A stretch of 64,000 bases of DNA from Leptospira saintgironsiae (GTDB lineage: Bacteria; Spirochaetota; Leptospiria; Leptospirales; Leptospiraceae), in assembly GCF_002811765.1 (NCBI RefSeq), contig NZ_NPDR01000001.1:124001-188000 (forward strand), given 5' to 3'. Shown here piece after piece: positions 7,581 through 18,422 of the stretch. The notes below the pieces were generated by a model. It made no database searches. It was given only the letters and a program-made list of their open reading frames with translations, and was not told the DNA's origin. The position numbers and the translations under genes are program-made. Positions within the stretch are counted from its first letter, which is position 1. Each line of letters starts with the position of its first letter.

Positions 7581-8735
7581 TTAGTTACGTCTCAGCGACT
7601 TAGGCTTTTTATCCTCAGTAATATCTTCGTAGTCTACCAGAAGTTTATAGATTGCGACTGCATCCTTCCAAATATGGATTCTTCCTTCTTTATTTAGATT
7701 CCGAACATATTCATTTACTTCTGAAAGACGAGATCTGAAAAAATAGAATAATTTTTTATCTTCTATCGCAATATGACTTACAAGCCAATCCTTTAAGTCC
7801 TGTATCAAAATTGCCAAAGATTCCAGTTCTTCTTTTTCACTTCTTTCTATCATATCATTGATGAGTATATTAAATCTCTCATGTTGTTTCTGGTGGTTTT
7901 TTTCACCGATATAATGGAAATTATGCATGATCGCTTCTTCGGTATTAAAATGTTCACGGATATATTCTATCGTCTCGTAGATTGCTTCTTTTAATTGAGC
8001 GCTTAAGGATTCAGAATCGATCTCTTGTTTTAATCTTTGTTTATATAGTTTATCCGTTTTTACTAGTAGCTGCAAAAGCCATAAATGTTGGATATCTACG
8101 ATTGCGATCCCAGTTTTGAGTTTATAACGATACCATAGGTCAGAGATCAGTTTTAGATTTTCTTCTCCCAGTTTCTTGAATTCTACAGAGACCTCTTGTT
8201 TTCCCGAGAAAAGAACCAGTTGGTATAATTTTTCGATCTCATCTGCATAGATAGACGCGTTCAAATGTCTTTGCATCCAATCTGTGAGTTTATCATCCAC
8301 ATGGACCATTGCGGCGTCCACATACTGTCTGTCCTCACTCAGTATATGTCTAAACAGCCATTTTTTTAGGTTTTTCAGAAGATCCAAAACTGCGTTCTCA
8401 AAATCTCCTTCGAAACTTTTTCGGACACGATTTCTCAAAGCAGTAATGAACCGCATATGTTGTAATCTATGTTGCCCTAACTTTGTGTAACCTATGCTCT
8501 CTAAAAGTTTTTCTTCCAGAGCGAAATGTTCGGTTGCATAATCCAAGGTTTTAGAAAGTGCATTCGTAAATGTGGTCTCTAATTCAGACCTGGTTCCCGA
8601 CTCCAGTTTATCTTCAAGATCAGCAAGAATTCCAATCAACCAAAGATGTTGCTTATCTATTTCAGGAATTCCTAAAGAAAGATCGAATGTCTTCCAAATA
8701 CCTCTGATTTTTTCTATAACCCTTTCGTCATACAT
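7581..8735 (-). CDS. Tandem hemerythrin-domain protein
   Basis: 384 residues with two bacteriohemerythrin domains. Domain 1 carries His30, His70, Glu74, His89, His93, His130 and Asp135. Domain 2 carries His217, His262, Glu266, His281, His285, His321 and Asp326. All seven di-iron ligands are therefore present in both copies, so both should bind a non-haem di-iron centre and reversibly bind O2 (or sense NO/O2). There is no membrane segment and no attached output domain, which suggests O2 storage or delivery rather than chemotaxis signalling. The C-terminal ~50 residues are basic. An AAGGA site lies 7 nt upstream of the ATG. Confidence 0.9.
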   Translation of the reverse strand: MYDERVIEKIRGIWKTFDLSLGIPEIDKQHLWLIGILADLEDKLESGTRSELETTFTNALSKTLDYATEHFALEEKLLESIGYTKLGQHRLQHMRFITALRNRVRKSFEGDFENAVLDLLKNLKKWLFRHILSEDRQYVDAAMVHVDDKLTDWMQRHLNASIYADEIEKLYQLVLFSGKQEVSVEFKKLGEENLKLISDLWYRYKLKTGIAIVDIQHLWLLQLLVKTDKLYKQRLKQEIDSESLSAQLKEAIYETIEYIREHFNTEEAIMHNFHYIGEKNHQKQHERFNILINDMIERSEKEELESLAILIQDLKDWLVSHIAIEDKKLFYFFRSRLSEVNEYVRNLNKEGRIHIWKDAVAIYKLLVDYEDITEDKKPKSLRRN

Positions 8736-8868
8736 GAGTTAATCCTTATAACTGTTTTACGAAAAACTGTTACAAGGATTCGCGAGTAAGCTTCAGAACG
8801 AATCAGAAATCGAGTGAAAGGAATTGATTTATATCAAATGGATAGAAGCGAGATATTAAGAAAGTAAA

Positions 8869-9426
8869 TTAGATGTTGTATCTTTTGATGATAGATTTTG
8901 CTTCTTCTACAAAAGAACTTTCTTCTTCTTTCGTGAAAGGTTTGAATACATTCTCTTGGAATCTTTTTGCTAATTGTATGTATTCCAAACAACCAGCGAT
9001 GCTCATTTCAGGTTTTGCTTTTTTTTCGTAGATTACGATATCGCCGTTCTTAGGGAGCACCATAGCTCTAGGCGGGATCTTTTTGCCTCCGCGGATCATA
9101 CAACCCGCAAGTATCATGGCACCGTCTCCGATCACTGCATCATCTAAAATGATCGCGCCTATTCCAATCAAACAACCCTTACCGATCTTACAACCGTGAA
9201 GCATCGTATTATGACCTACTAATGTATAATCATCTATGAATAAACTACCAGTGGAATCAGTATGAAGAGTGCTATTATCTTGGATATTAACACCTTCGCC
9301 CAATTTGATCTCATTTAGATCTGCACGAACTACAGCTCCCGGCCAGAGAGAAGATAAAGGTCCCATCTCTAACATTCCGAACGCAGTTGCAGCCGGATGG
9401 ATAAACGCTGTTTCGTGAATTTTCAT
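8869..9426 (-). CDS. Gamma-class carbonic anhydrase-like protein
   Basis: 185 residues of left-handed beta-helix hexapeptide repeats (IG-D/GxxIxxG pattern). The three zinc/iron ligand His are visible at His55 (TLHTD), His72 (VGHN) and His77 (MLHGC), as in gamma carbonic anhydrases of the YrdA/PaaY group. It starts 3 nt after the stop of pheT and is almost certainly co-transcribed with it. Many members of this subgroup have little or no anhydrase activity, so the catalytic role is inferred from the ligands only. Confidence 0.85.
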   Translation of the reverse strand: MKIHETAFIHPAATAFGMLEMGPLSSLWPGAVVRADLNEIKLGEGVNIQDNSTLHTDSTGSLFIDDYTLVGHNTMLHGCKIGKGCLIGIGAIILDDAVIGDGAMILAGCMIRGGKKIPPRAMVLPKNGDIVIYEKKAKPEMSIAGCLEYIQLAKRFQENVFKPFTKEEESSFVEEAKSIIKRYNI

Positions 9427-9429
9427 TGT

Positions 9430-11835
9430 TTAACGAAGAGGATAACCGGAAGAATTCGCGATCTGGATCAAACGATCCGTGATCTCTTTGATCCTTTCTT
9501 GAGTTAAGTTCTTATCCTGGCTTAAAAGTTTAAATCTATAAGAAACTGACTTTTTATCTTCAGGAAGGTTTCCACCTGTAAATACAACTGTAACTTTTAC
9601 ATCCTGCAATTCTTGGAATTTTTCTTGGACGGCCAAATCACTAAACTTGGAAGAAGATTCATTCAGATCCATTACCAAAGAAAGATCTATCTCTGTTTGA
9701 GGGAAATGAGAAGGAGCAGCAAAATAATTTTTGTTTCTATCTTCAGTCCAAACTTCTAATAAAGAAGCAAATTCAAATCTTCCTAAAATAACTCTCTTTT
9801 TAATATCAGCGGTATCTAAAGCAGCAGGATGAGCATATCCTAACTCTCCTACTTTTTTGCCGGAAACAAATAAAGAAAGGGAAGCCTTAGGATGGAAATA
9901 GCTTTTTTCCTCTATCTTCCATTCGGTCTCTCTTAAGTTTAAATGTCTTAATACTTTTTCGACACCGGTTCTAACTTCAAAAAAATCTGACTCTAAAACG
10001 TTTAGATCTTTCTCGTTGGATTTCCTACCAAAAGAAACTGCCCATACAAACCATTTAGATTCGTTAAAAGGTTCTTCTGCCTTTTTATAAGTGCGACCAA
10101 ATTCAAAAATTTTCAGTTTTTCAAAACGGTCAGAATTGAATCTGATATTTTTCAATAGAGAAGGATATAAAGAAGTTCGTAAATATGCCTGCTCATCCGG
10201 CATTGCATTTAGGATCTTGATTGAATCTTTCACTTCTTCTTCGAAAGAATTATCTTTAGAAGAAGCATAAGAATAATTGAATACTTCGTTATATCCCAAG
10301 TTTTGAGAAAATGCTCTTTTTAGATGTTTTTCCAACTCTCTGGAGAAATTGCGAGCAGGAGGTTTTACATCGGAAGCCAATGGACGAACGGGAATAGATG
10401 CGTATCCTAAAGTACGACCTATTTCTTCTACTATGTCTTCCGGAATGGTGATATCGTAGTTCTGCCTGTATTTAGGAACAAGAACCTTAACTGTGTCTCC
10501 TTTCCATTCAGTGGAGAAGGAAAGTTGTTTTAGAATTTCATCCGATGTCGATTGATCAATCTCTGTTCCGAGTTTTTTATTCAAGAAGTCTAGGGTGACT
10601 TCTATCTCTACTTTTTTATCTGCAGTATGAATATAACCAGCAGGCAAGCTCGCTTTCAGATCAGGACATCCATTTTCTTTCAAAAGATTTAATGCTCTTT
10701 TGACGATAGGGAGAGTGGTTGTTGCTTCCAGACCTTTCTCATAACGAACAGAAGATTCAGAACGAATTCCTGTTTTCCGAATAGACTTACGAACAAACTC
10801 TCTTGGGAAAACTGCAGATTCTAAAATAACTTTTTTGGAATTAGAGTCTACTGCCGTATCTGCCCCGCCCATCACTCCTGCGATCGCCACACCTTTTTTA
10901 GAGTTACGAATAATTAATATCTCAGGATCAAGTTTGGGAGAAGTTTCGTCTAGAAGAGGAAAACTTTCGTCTTTCTTTGCATAATCCACTTCTAATTCAA
11001 TTCCACCTTGAGCGGATAATTTATCAGAATCAAAGAAGTGAGTAGGCTGTCCTGCTTCTAATAATAGGTAGTTGGAAACATCTACTACGTTATTGATTAC
11101 TCTCACTCCACATTTTTTCAAACGAGAACGAACAGTTTTATTAGAAGGTTTGATTTGAATTCCTTCAATAGAAGAAGAATAATAAGAATGTGCGTATTCT
11201 GTTTCTTTTACCTTTGGAGAAGCAACATCTTTAGAAAAATCCCAATTGGTCTCGAAAGGGTTAAATTTGATCGGCAAAATTAATTGAGCTGCAAGTTCTC
11301 TTGCAAATCCAAAATGACTCCATAGATCCGGGCGATGTGTAATTGATTTATTATCAATATCTAAAATAGTATCTCTGAATCCAAAATACTCTCTTAGATT
11401 CAAACCGGGTTTTGCTTCCGGATCGTCCAGAACCATAACGCCTGCATCTTCTTCAGAGAGTCCTAATTCCTTTTCGGAACAAAGCATACCGGAGCTTTTT
11501 ACTCCTCTAAGTTCAGACTCTAGGATTTTTTTATCTCCAAGCTCCGCACCTGGAATAGCTAAAGGAACCAAGTCCCCTACTTTTAGATTAGGAGCACCTG
11601 AAACGATTTGGATCTTATTTTTGCCGTCAGAAACTTGCGCAACTTGGAGTTTGTCTGCCTGAGGATGTTTTTCTAAAGATTCGATCTTAACTAAAACGAC
11701 CTTCTCCAAATGAGAAAAATAATCTTCGACCCCGTCCACTTCACATATAGAAGCCGCAATTTTTTTCAGGATATCCTCGAGGGGCACATCCTTAATAGGG
11801 GTAAAATCGTTAATCCAATCCAGGGATAATTTCAC
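9430..11835 (-). CDS. pheT: Phenylalanine--tRNA ligase beta subunit
   Basis: 801 residues, full length for bacterial PheT. In order: an N-terminal domain with the tRNA-binding OB fold (about 40-150, starting [18 protein letters not shown]), the B3/B4 editing domain (~200-390), B5 (~400-475, [20 protein letters not shown]), the catalytic-like core, and the C-terminal anticodon-binding FDX-ACB domain (~705-801). It pairs with PheS to charge tRNA-Phe. The start is GTG with a TTAGGAG site 11 nt upstream. pheS is not adjacent: the upstream neighbour is a SNF2 helicase 120 nt away, so the two subunits are encoded separately here. Confidence 0.97.
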   Translation of the reverse strand: MKLSLDWINDFTPIKDVPLEDILKKIAASICEVDGVEDYFSHLEKVVLVKIESLEKHPQADKLQVAQVSDGKNKIQIVSGAPNLKVGDLVPLAIPGAELGDKKILESELRGVKSSGMLCSEKELGLSEEDAGVMVLDDPEAKPGLNLREYFGFRDTILDIDNKSITHRPDLWSHFGFARELAAQLILPIKFNPFETNWDFSKDVASPKVKETEYAHSYYSSSIEGIQIKPSNKTVRSRLKKCGVRVINNVVDVSNYLLLEAGQPTHFFDSDKLSAQGGIELEVDYAKKDESFPLLDETSPKLDPEILIIRNSKKGVAIAGVMGGADTAVDSNSKKVILESAVFPREFVRKSIRKTGIRSESSVRYEKGLEATTTLPIVKRALNLLKENGCPDLKASLPAGYIHTADKKVEIEVTLDFLNKKLGTEIDQSTSDEILKQLSFSTEWKGDTVKVLVPKYRQNYDITIPEDIVEEIGRTLGYASIPVRPLASDVKPPARNFSRELEKHLKRAFSQNLGYNEVFNYSYASSKDNSFEEEVKDSIKILNAMPDEQAYLRTSLYPSLLKNIRFNSDRFEKLKIFEFGRTYKKAEEPFNESKWFVWAVSFGRKSNEKDLNVLESDFFEVRTGVEKVLRHLNLRETEWKIEEKSYFHPKASLSLFVSGKKVGELGYAHPAALDTADIKKRVILGRFEFASLLEVWTEDRNKNYFAAPSHFPQTEIDLSLVMDLNESSSKFSDLAVQEKFQELQDVKVTVVFTGGNLPEDKKSVSYRFKLLSQDKNLTQERIKEITDRLIQIANSSGYPLR

Positions 11836-11955
11836 GTAAACTGTCTCCTAAGGCCGAATATCTGGCGGAGTAGTTTAACAAAAGCGGATAGAGGGGGCTA
11901 ATGTCCAGCAGTAAAAACAGAGATCTATAAGCTTTGAAGCGGCTCTTTATTTAAA

Positions 11956-14793
11956 TCAGTTTGAGCCAGGAAGATAAGCTTGGAAAAGTTCGAACCGATG
12001 GTGGATCTCTTTTCCTACTTTAACCTTTCTTAACTCTACTTCGAAATCCTCTTTTACTTTTTGGATCTCGTTTTTAGTTCGATTCATCGCGGATTTTTTC
12101 TCGGGTCTTCCTTCCCATTTGAAAGCAGCCTCTTGCCTCATTAGTTTTTCTTCTAACTGGCGAAGGGTGTTTTGATTGCTGTTTCGGATCTTGTATTCTT
12201 CTTTTTGGAATAGATCTTTGGTTTGTTCGTATAATTCCTTTTTTCTATCTTCTAATGCAAGTTCTAAGGTCTCACAAGCAGTCACAAAATATTTTTCAAT
12301 ATCATCCGGTAGTTCAGTCTCGGCGGATTTGAATCGGTTTTCTCTCACAGTATCAGGAAGATTTTCTAATACCTTAGAACTTCCGCTTCGTCGGTTTACT
12401 TCCACCACGAACAATTCTTTTCTGTCTAAGGAAAACTTGAATTCTACTATAAATACGAAGTATAAGAAGTTGCTGGAAGTTCTATAAAATCCCACTTTCC
12501 AACCGGATCTATCTTTTAAAAAGGATTGGACAGCTTCTTCAATTAATGGATGCCCGAATGCTAAAAATTCCAATCCGTCGTCTGCGAGTGCAAGTTCCGA
12601 ATTAAATGTAGCCTTCTTCCCTTTGTAATTTACTCCATCAAGTTCATACACTTGAGGTTTCAAAGTTTTAAGTTTAAAGTTCAGTCGATCTGAATACTTC
12701 TTAGCGTATCTGACAAAGAAAGTTTCTAAGTGTTGGTTCGTAAAAGATCTTTCTTGAAGAGTGGTCTTATAATAATCTTCTAAATTAAAATCTAATAGTT
12801 TAGGAGTGACCAAGGAACCAAGTTTTTCGAAACCTTTTTTGGCGATCTTAATCCTTTGGTCGATCTCTTCTTCTACTTCCTTTAACTTTTTGTTTCCTGT
12901 AACAAATCTCATGAAGCTAGAGTGGAAATCTAATTCATCTTCTATTGCTCCAAGTAACTCGTCTGAACCTCCGATAGATTCCTCAAAAAGTTTGATCTTA
13001 TTGGATAGAACTTCTAAAATTCTCTCAGCAACTGTATCTTTAGAAGCGAAGTTAAAAATAAATACATTATCCTTTTGGCCGAATCTATGAATTCTTCCGA
13101 TCCTTTGTTCAATCTTCAAAGGACTCCAAGGTAAATCATAATTGAACAGAACATTTGCAAACTGAAGGTTACGTCCTTCTCCACCTGCTTCTGTACAGAT
13201 CAATATTTCAGAAGTTTTTCTGAATTCAGAAATTGCTTCTTCTTTTGCATCTGCGCTTAAAGATCCGTGAAATAATGTAACCTTGTATTCGGATAAGGTA
13301 GAAGCTAAAAAATCTTGGGTACTTCTGAACTGAGTAAATATGATAAATTTAGGATGCCCTTCTTTTTTGAGCTTCGCGATTGTCTCTTTCAGTTTCTGAC
13401 TTTTACGATCTTCTTTGATCTTTTTGCCTAAAAGAATCAATCTGTTTAAGGATAATAATTCTCTTCTAAGATTTGCAAGATCAGAAGGAGCGGATTCATC
13501 CAAATCGGAGACAAAATCTTCGACTCCTTCTGTTTCGTCCAGATCCCATTCTTCTAATTTATTTCCAACTGCCTGCAAACGATGGAGTCGATTCTCCAAC
13601 ATAAATTTACGTTTGGATAATGCTGAAAGAAGTGCAAATACAGAAGAATCCAATAATTTCTGGAATACTATCATCACGAATCCGATCGCCCGATTTTGGG
13701 TTCTCATCGCGAGATTATATTCTCGACGAACATACTCAGTAGTCTCGTCGTAAAATTGCCTTTCTACATCGGACAATTCTATCTTTACTGTTTTGGCAAA
13801 TCTTTTGGTGAATCCACCTACTTCTACTTTTCTTCTTCTTAAAAGGACCTTGGAGATTTTTTCTTTTAAGCCACTCTTATTTCCAAGAACATAGTCGTTT
13901 ATAAAAGTATGATATGGCCCAAGCAAATTCGGATCTACCAAGTGGACCAGATAATATAACTCTTCTAATTTTCCTCTAAAAGGTGTTGCGGTAAGAAGAA
14001 GTAAACATTCACATTTTTTGGCGATCTTCTCCGCGAATAAATAAGCTCTGGTAACCTTATGATAATCCCTTCTTAAACGATGTGCCTCGTCAAAAACTAC
14101 AATATCCCATTTTGTTTTTAGGATCTCTTCTGCGTATTTGGGATTTTTAATAAAGTCTACGGAAGTGATTACATGTTTGAAATTTTTCCAGTTCTTCTCT
14201 CCGCTAGCTAAGAAGTTCCTACGTTTAACGATCTCAAAGTCTTCGTTAAATTTGTTTTTTAATTCCTGTTTCCATTGAACAAGAAGCGGAGAAGGTGCCA
14301 CGACCAAAACCTTTTTGTAACCTCTACGAAAGATCAGCTCTTTCATAACTAAAGCTGCTTCTATCGTTTTACCTAGACCCACCTCGTCAGCCAAAATGAA
14401 TCTAGGCCTAAGCGAATTCACCACCACGAATGTGGATTCTATTTGGTGAGGAAGTAGTCTTGTTCTTGAATTAGATAATGCAGATAGTTTGTCGTAGGCA
14501 TGAGTAAGTTTTAACTCAAATGCTTGAAGACTTAGATCTAGTAATTCTGGATCTGCAAAAGATTCAGTAAATGCGGTAGGATAAGATCCTATAATTTTCA
14601 GTCTGTTAGAATTTTCAGAAACAGTTTTTCTGGTATCTGAAGATGGAAAATAGATCTGGAATTTTCCCGAATCGGAACTTTCTATCCTTCCAATTCCTAA
14701 TTCAGGTTCATCCTTGAGATAACAGGAATCACCTCTGAATCCACTCGAGGAATCGGATTCGAAATCTAGACTGAGCTGCAAAGTTGAGTCCAA
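11956..14793 (-). CDS. SNF2/RapA-type DEAD-box helicase-like ATPase
   Basis: 945 residues. SNF2 motifs are complete: I ([10 protein letters not shown]), II (DEAH in [10 protein letters not shown]), III (LLTATPFRG), and the C-terminal lobe with [13 protein letters not shown] and [11 protein letters not shown]. The RapA/HepA-like two-lobe core is followed by a long C-terminal region with coiled coil (~800-930). It probably remodels RNA polymerase or protein-DNA complexes using ATP. Start choice: an earlier in-frame TTG at 14799 sits only 1 nt after the GGGGAG site, whereas the TTG at 14793 is 7 nt away and 2 nt past the queE stop, so I prefer the latter. It is coupled to the upstream queE-like gene. 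Confidence 0.9.
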   Translation of the reverse strand: MDSTLQLSLDFESDSSSGFRGDSCYLKDEPELGIGRIESSDSGKFQIYFPSSDTRKTVSENSNRLKIIGSYPTAFTESFADPELLDLSLQAFELKLTHAYDKLSALSNSRTRLLPHQIESTFVVVNSLRPRFILADEVGLGKTIEAALVMKELIFRRGYKKVLVVAPSPLLVQWKQELKNKFNEDFEIVKRRNFLASGEKNWKNFKHVITSVDFIKNPKYAEEILKTKWDIVVFDEAHRLRRDYHKVTRAYLFAEKIAKKCECLLLLTATPFRGKLEELYYLVHLVDPNLLGPYHTFINDYVLGNKSGLKEKISKVLLRRRKVEVGGFTKRFAKTVKIELSDVERQFYDETTEYVRREYNLAMRTQNRAIGFVMIVFQKLLDSSVFALLSALSKRKFMLENRLHRLQAVGNKLEEWDLDETEGVEDFVSDLDESAPSDLANLRRELLSLNRLILLGKKIKEDRKSQKLKETIAKLKKEGHPKFIIFTQFRSTQDFLASTLSEYKVTLFHGSLSADAKEEAISEFRKTSEILICTEAGGEGRNLQFANVLFNYDLPWSPLKIEQRIGRIHRFGQKDNVFIFNFASKDTVAERILEVLSNKIKLFEESIGGSDELLGAIEDELDFHSSFMRFVTGNKKLKEVEEEIDQRIKIAKKGFEKLGSLVTPKLLDFNLEDYYKTTLQERSFTNQHLETFFVRYAKKYSDRLNFKLKTLKPQVYELDGVNYKGKKATFNSELALADDGLEFLAFGHPLIEEAVQSFLKDRSGWKVGFYRTSSNFLYFVFIVEFKFSLDRKELFVVEVNRRSGSSKVLENLPDTVRENRFKSAETELPDDIEKYFVTACETLELALEDRKKELYEQTKDLFQKEEYKIRNSNQNTLRQLEEKLMRQEAAFKWEGRPEKKSAMNRTKNEIQKVKEDFEVELRKVKVGKEIHHRFELFQAYLPGSN

Positions 14794-14795
14794 GA

Positions 14796-15500
14796 TCAAA
14801 CTCCCCTTTTTTCTCCCCAGATATATTTATGGGTCTGCAAAGAAAGACGCAGATCCGTTCTATTATTTTCTTTGATCCAATTTACAAGGATTTCAGGAGC
14901 TAGCTCTCCGAATACAGGAGAAGCCAGAAGATTTCCCTTTAATTTAAAACCGTCTATCACTTCCAAAGTTCTATCAAAATCCTTTCTATCTCTAATTACG
15001 AATTTGATCTCATCCAAATTATCGTTTCTATCCCGGACAAATTCTAAATTCTCCGTGATCATTTTGTTTTCCATTCCGGAACCGGGGAGTTTGTAATCCA
15101 GGGTAAAAACCATATTTTCCAAATTGGAGATCGGTTCTGCCCCATTTGTTTCCACCCTCACCCTCGTATAAAGCCCCGAAACTTGCCTGGACTGTTTCAA
15201 TTTTTCTGCCAATGTTTGGCTGAAAATCCTATTCGAATTTTCTAATGGTTCTCCGCCCGTTAGAAGTATTTGTGTAGGAGAAGAAGAAATGGATCCTATC
15301 TCGGAGATCACATCTTCTAACTCCAATTCTTTCCCCGCATTTGGAGAAAGAGCGTACGGAGTGTCACACCAAAGTTTGCGATTTCCATCCATTCCGCATC
15401 TGAGAGAACATCCTGCGAACCGGACAAAAATTGTAGGCAAACCTGTAGAAATTCCTTCTCCAGAAACAGAGAGATAAATTTCATGAACGACGGATTTCAT
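14796..15500 (-). CDS. queE: 7-carboxy-7-deazaguanine synthase-like radical SAM protein
   Basis: 234 residues from the ATG at 15500. The pattern is that of QueE, which makes 7-carboxy-7-deazaguanine from 6-carboxytetrahydropterin on the queuosine/7-deazaguanine path: [33 protein letters not shown] (SAM binding), VETNG and the C-terminal [10 protein letters not shown]. The cluster cysteines have the spacing C-x3-C-x9-C, with an insertion between the second and third Cys, instead of the classical C-x3-C-x2-C. Longer cluster loops are known in some QueE proteins. It is the first gene of a pair with the SNF2 helicase. No other queuosine gene is in the window. Confidence 0.8.
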   Translation of the reverse strand: MKSVVHEIYLSVSGEGISTGLPTIFVRFAGCSLRCGMDGNRKLWCDTPYALSPNAGKELELEDVISEIGSISSSPTQILLTGGEPLENSNRIFSQTLAEKLKQSRQVSGLYTRVRVETNGAEPISNLENMVFTLDYKLPGSGMENKMITENLEFVRDRNDNLDEIKFVIRDRKDFDRTLEVIDGFKLKGNLLASPVFGELAPEILVNWIKENNRTDLRLSLQTHKYIWGEKRGV

Positions 15501-15723
15501 ACTAAGGAATTGCTCTCCAAGGTACAAGATTTTTACCTGCTTTCTTACCAGAATCCAGAAAAAACCGTTTATTAGAATACCAGAATGATTTTTGGTCCGA
15601 TCCAGTCAAGATGGGGCTATCAAAATCCCGAAAAAAGCTTGTTGAAAGACCTATGTACGTGTAATAAATTTGGGAGCCTTTTTGAAATCATTTTAACGTT
15701 TCAAATATGCTAGAACGCCCTTC

Positions 15724-18324
15724 ATGAAATTTTCCTTTTTAGAAAAAATTAAAGAAAAATCCCAATTCTTGCAATGGAAAGTGCTGATCGGTTTTTTCTC
15801 CCTTACCTTACTATTGATCATCGCAAGTTTGATCAGTTTGTATGGAATGATAGAGTTGAAGGACTCAGGGGTTTTAATAGAACATACATTTACAGTCATC
15901 GAAGAAATAGACCAATGTAAGAGTATCACTAGAGAGATTGGGATTGCCCAAGCTTATACAGAAGATGTGGCATCCGATAATACCAGATCCTTATTTTCCA
16001 ACTTAAAGAGCGAAATTAAGATCCTACAAAATCTCACAAAAGACAATCAGATCCAACAAGTTAGGATCCTAGGAATTTCAAATCTAATTGCAACTGCGGA
16101 AAAACAACCTGGTTCTTTCGAATCTAAAAAAGGGATCATACTAATAGAGATAGCGGAACTTCTGAACAATATGCAGGAAGAAGAATTGAGACTTCTGAAC
16201 AGCAGAAACGCTACAAATTCCGCAAGAGGGACAAGAGTTGCTTATTCACTGCTTACTTTAGTTATAGTTTCTTTTCTTGTAGTAGGCTACGGCTCTTTTG
16301 CGGTCCAAAAAGATATCAAAGAGAAAAGAAGGATTACTGACAGATTGATCGAAAGTGAATCCAGACTTCTTTCCATTTTGGACAATCTACCTTCTGCATT
16401 TTGTATGATGGATCTGGACGGAAGAACTCTATTTCATAACCAAGTATTTGCAAATCGATTTTTGGGAAGCAAAGATAAAAGACAGGATATGGGCCTGGAA
16501 AATCTTTTTGGAAGTGAGAAGGCAGAATTCATTTCTACCATAATTGCGAAATCCTTAGATAAACAAGGCCCTTTAGATTTTGAATTAGACCTAATCGTTT
16601 CAGAAGAAGAAAAAACATTCTACTGTGTGATCGTTCCTTTGGTGGACTTAGAGGGAGAAGTTTATTCAGTCTGCGGATTATTCACTGACATTTCTGTACG
16701 TAAAAACTATGAGTACGATCTCAAAAAAGCAAAAGAAGAAGCTGAAAAAGCAAATCGTGCTAAGTCAGAATTTTTGGCGATGATGAGCCACGAGATCAGG
16801 ACTCCTATGAACGGAGTGATCGGAATGACTGAACTACTGATCGATTCCAATCTGAATAAGGAACAAAAGGAATACGCAGAGATTATACAAAAAAGTGGGG
16901 AGAGCCTACTCAATATCATCAATGACATTTTAGATTATTCTAAAATTGAATCCGGAACTCTGTCTCTGGAAATCAGAGAATTTTCCGTCATCGAAACTAT
17001 CGAAGAGGTTTTGGATCTATTCAGATCTCGTGCTGCTCAAAAGCAGATCGATCTGGTCTACTATCTGGATCCAAATGTACCTGACAGGATCTTATGCGAT
17101 AGTCTCCGACTAAAACAGATCTTTATTAACCTGATCGGGAATGCGTTAAAATTCACAGAACAAGGTGAAATATTCCTATCTGCAGAAGTTTCCAAATTAG
17201 AAGGGAATTTATATACAATCCTATTTGCGATTAGAGATACCGGGATTGGAATTCCTTCCGAAAAACAAAAGGAACTATTCCAACCATTCTACCAAGTGGA
17301 TACATCTTCGACCAGAAGATATGGAGGAACAGGACTTGGACTTTCTATTTCTTCTCGTTTGATCGAAATGATGGGAGGGGTCATCTGGGTAGAAAGTGAA
17401 CTGAATATTGGCACAACCTTCTCCTTTTATATCCAAGTAGAAGGTAATAATCAGGCAAAGAACAAAGAAAAAGCGGCAAACTCAGAATTAGAAAATAAGA
17501 AAGTTCTTATAATAGATGATAATCCTACCAATCTTAGGATCCTCGCGTATCAGCTACAAATTTTAGGACTTATAACCTTCTCTGCTAAATCAAAAGAAGA
17601 AGCATTGAACCTGCTTGATCTAGATATCACGCCAGACCTGGGAATTTTAGATTATAATCTTCCTGGAAATACTGGAATAGAGATCGCTCAGGAAATTCGT
17701 AAAAGAAATTTTCATTTTCCATTAGTTCTTCTATCTTCTTCGTTTCTGGATCCTAAAGATAAAGAGATCGCAGGAGAATTATTCGCAGGAGAATTAAGCA
17801 AACCTGTTAAGAAAAAAGATATAGAAAGGATCGTAACTGAAATATTAGCAGAAGGCGAGAGCGGAACTAAAGCAAAGGCGAATACAAGATCTTCTTATCT
17901 TGCCAGCCAAAAAGAAATTTTAAGTTCTCAATTTCCTTTCAAGATCATGGTTGCGGAAGACAACGAGATCAATCAAACTCTGGCCAAAAGGATTATCCAA
18001 AAATTAGGCTACGAAGCATTGATCGTTCCGAATGGAAAAGAGGCTTTGATCTCTCTCAGAGAAAAAAAGGTCAACCTGATCTTCATGGATGTTCATATGC
18101 CTGAGATGGATGGGCTGCAAGCAACCCAGGTCATTCGAAATACTTGGCCTGTGGAATCCCAACCTTATATAATTGCAATGACTGCGGCCGCAATGCAAGG
18201 GGACAGAGATCTATGTATTCGTGCTGGAATGAACGACTATATTTCTAAGCCAATTGTATTCGAAGAGTTAGTCCATGTGATGAGAAAGGCAGGAAATACT
18301 CTCTTTCCTAAATCTAAAACCTAA
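15724..18324 (+). CDS. Hybrid sensor histidine kinase with two receiver domains
   Basis: 866 residues. Two membrane helices (~20-42 and ~180-200) flank a helical periplasmic sensor of ~135 residues. Then come a PAS domain (~215-330), a HisKA dimerisation domain with the phosphorylated His356 (MMSHEIRTPMNG), a HATPase domain (N box INLIGNALKF, G boxes DTGIGIP and GTGLGLS), and two receiver domains with acceptor Asp643 and Asp789. The first receiver has a short output-side region and ends near SKPVKK; the second is canonical (FMDVHMPEMDG, SKP). It should autophosphorylate and run an internal His-Asp relay. No HPt domain or cognate output regulator is adjacent. The stimulus is unknown. Confidence 0.93.
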   Translation: MKFSFLEKIKEKSQFLQWKVLIGFFSLTLLLIIASLISLYGMIELKDSGVLIEHTFTVIEEIDQCKSITREIGIAQAYTEDVASDNTRSLFSNLKSEIKILQNLTKDNQIQQVRILGISNLIATAEKQPGSFESKKGIILIEIAELLNNMQEEELRLLNSRNATNSARGTRVAYSLLTLVIVSFLVVGYGSFAVQKDIKEKRRITDRLIESESRLLSILDNLPSAFCMMDLDGRTLFHNQVFANRFLGSKDKRQDMGLENLFGSEKAEFISTIIAKSLDKQGPLDFELDLIVSEEEKTFYCVIVPLVDLEGEVYSVCGLFTDISVRKNYEYDLKKAKEEAEKANRAKSEFLAMMSHEIRTPMNGVIGMTELLIDSNLNKEQKEYAEIIQKSGESLLNIINDILDYSKIESGTLSLEIREFSVIETIEEVLDLFRSRAAQKQIDLVYYLDPNVPDRILCDSLRLKQIFINLIGNALKFTEQGEIFLSAEVSKLEGNLYTILFAIRDTGIGIPSEKQKELFQPFYQVDTSSTRRYGGTGLGLSISSRLIEMMGGVIWVESELNIGTTFSFYIQVEGNNQAKNKEKAANSELENKKVLIIDDNPTNLRILAYQLQILGLITFSAKSKEEALNLLDLDITPDLGILDYNLPGNTGIEIAQEIRKRNFHFPLVLLSSSFLDPKDKEIAGELFAGELSKPVKKKDIERIVTEILAEGESGTKAKANTRSSYLASQKEILSSQFPFKIMVAEDNEINQTLAKRIIQKLGYEALIVPNGKEALISLREKKVNLIFMDVHMPEMDGLQATQVIRNTWPVESQPYIIAMTAAAMQGDRDLCIRAGMNDYISKPIVFEELVHVMRKAGNTLFPKSKT

Positions 18325-18422
18325 GCTTTTAACGCCAGTTTCCGCTAGCTTCAAGGTATAAAAAACCATCCAAAAATCTAAGATTTCTGCCGATCTTTAA
18401 GTTTAGAGGACCTTACTCTTCC

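Noticed and set aside
11956..15500. A full 7-deazaguanine DNA modification (Dpd) island
   Set aside because: Only QueE- and SNF2-type genes are present; no dpdA-type transglycosylase or other island members are in the window.
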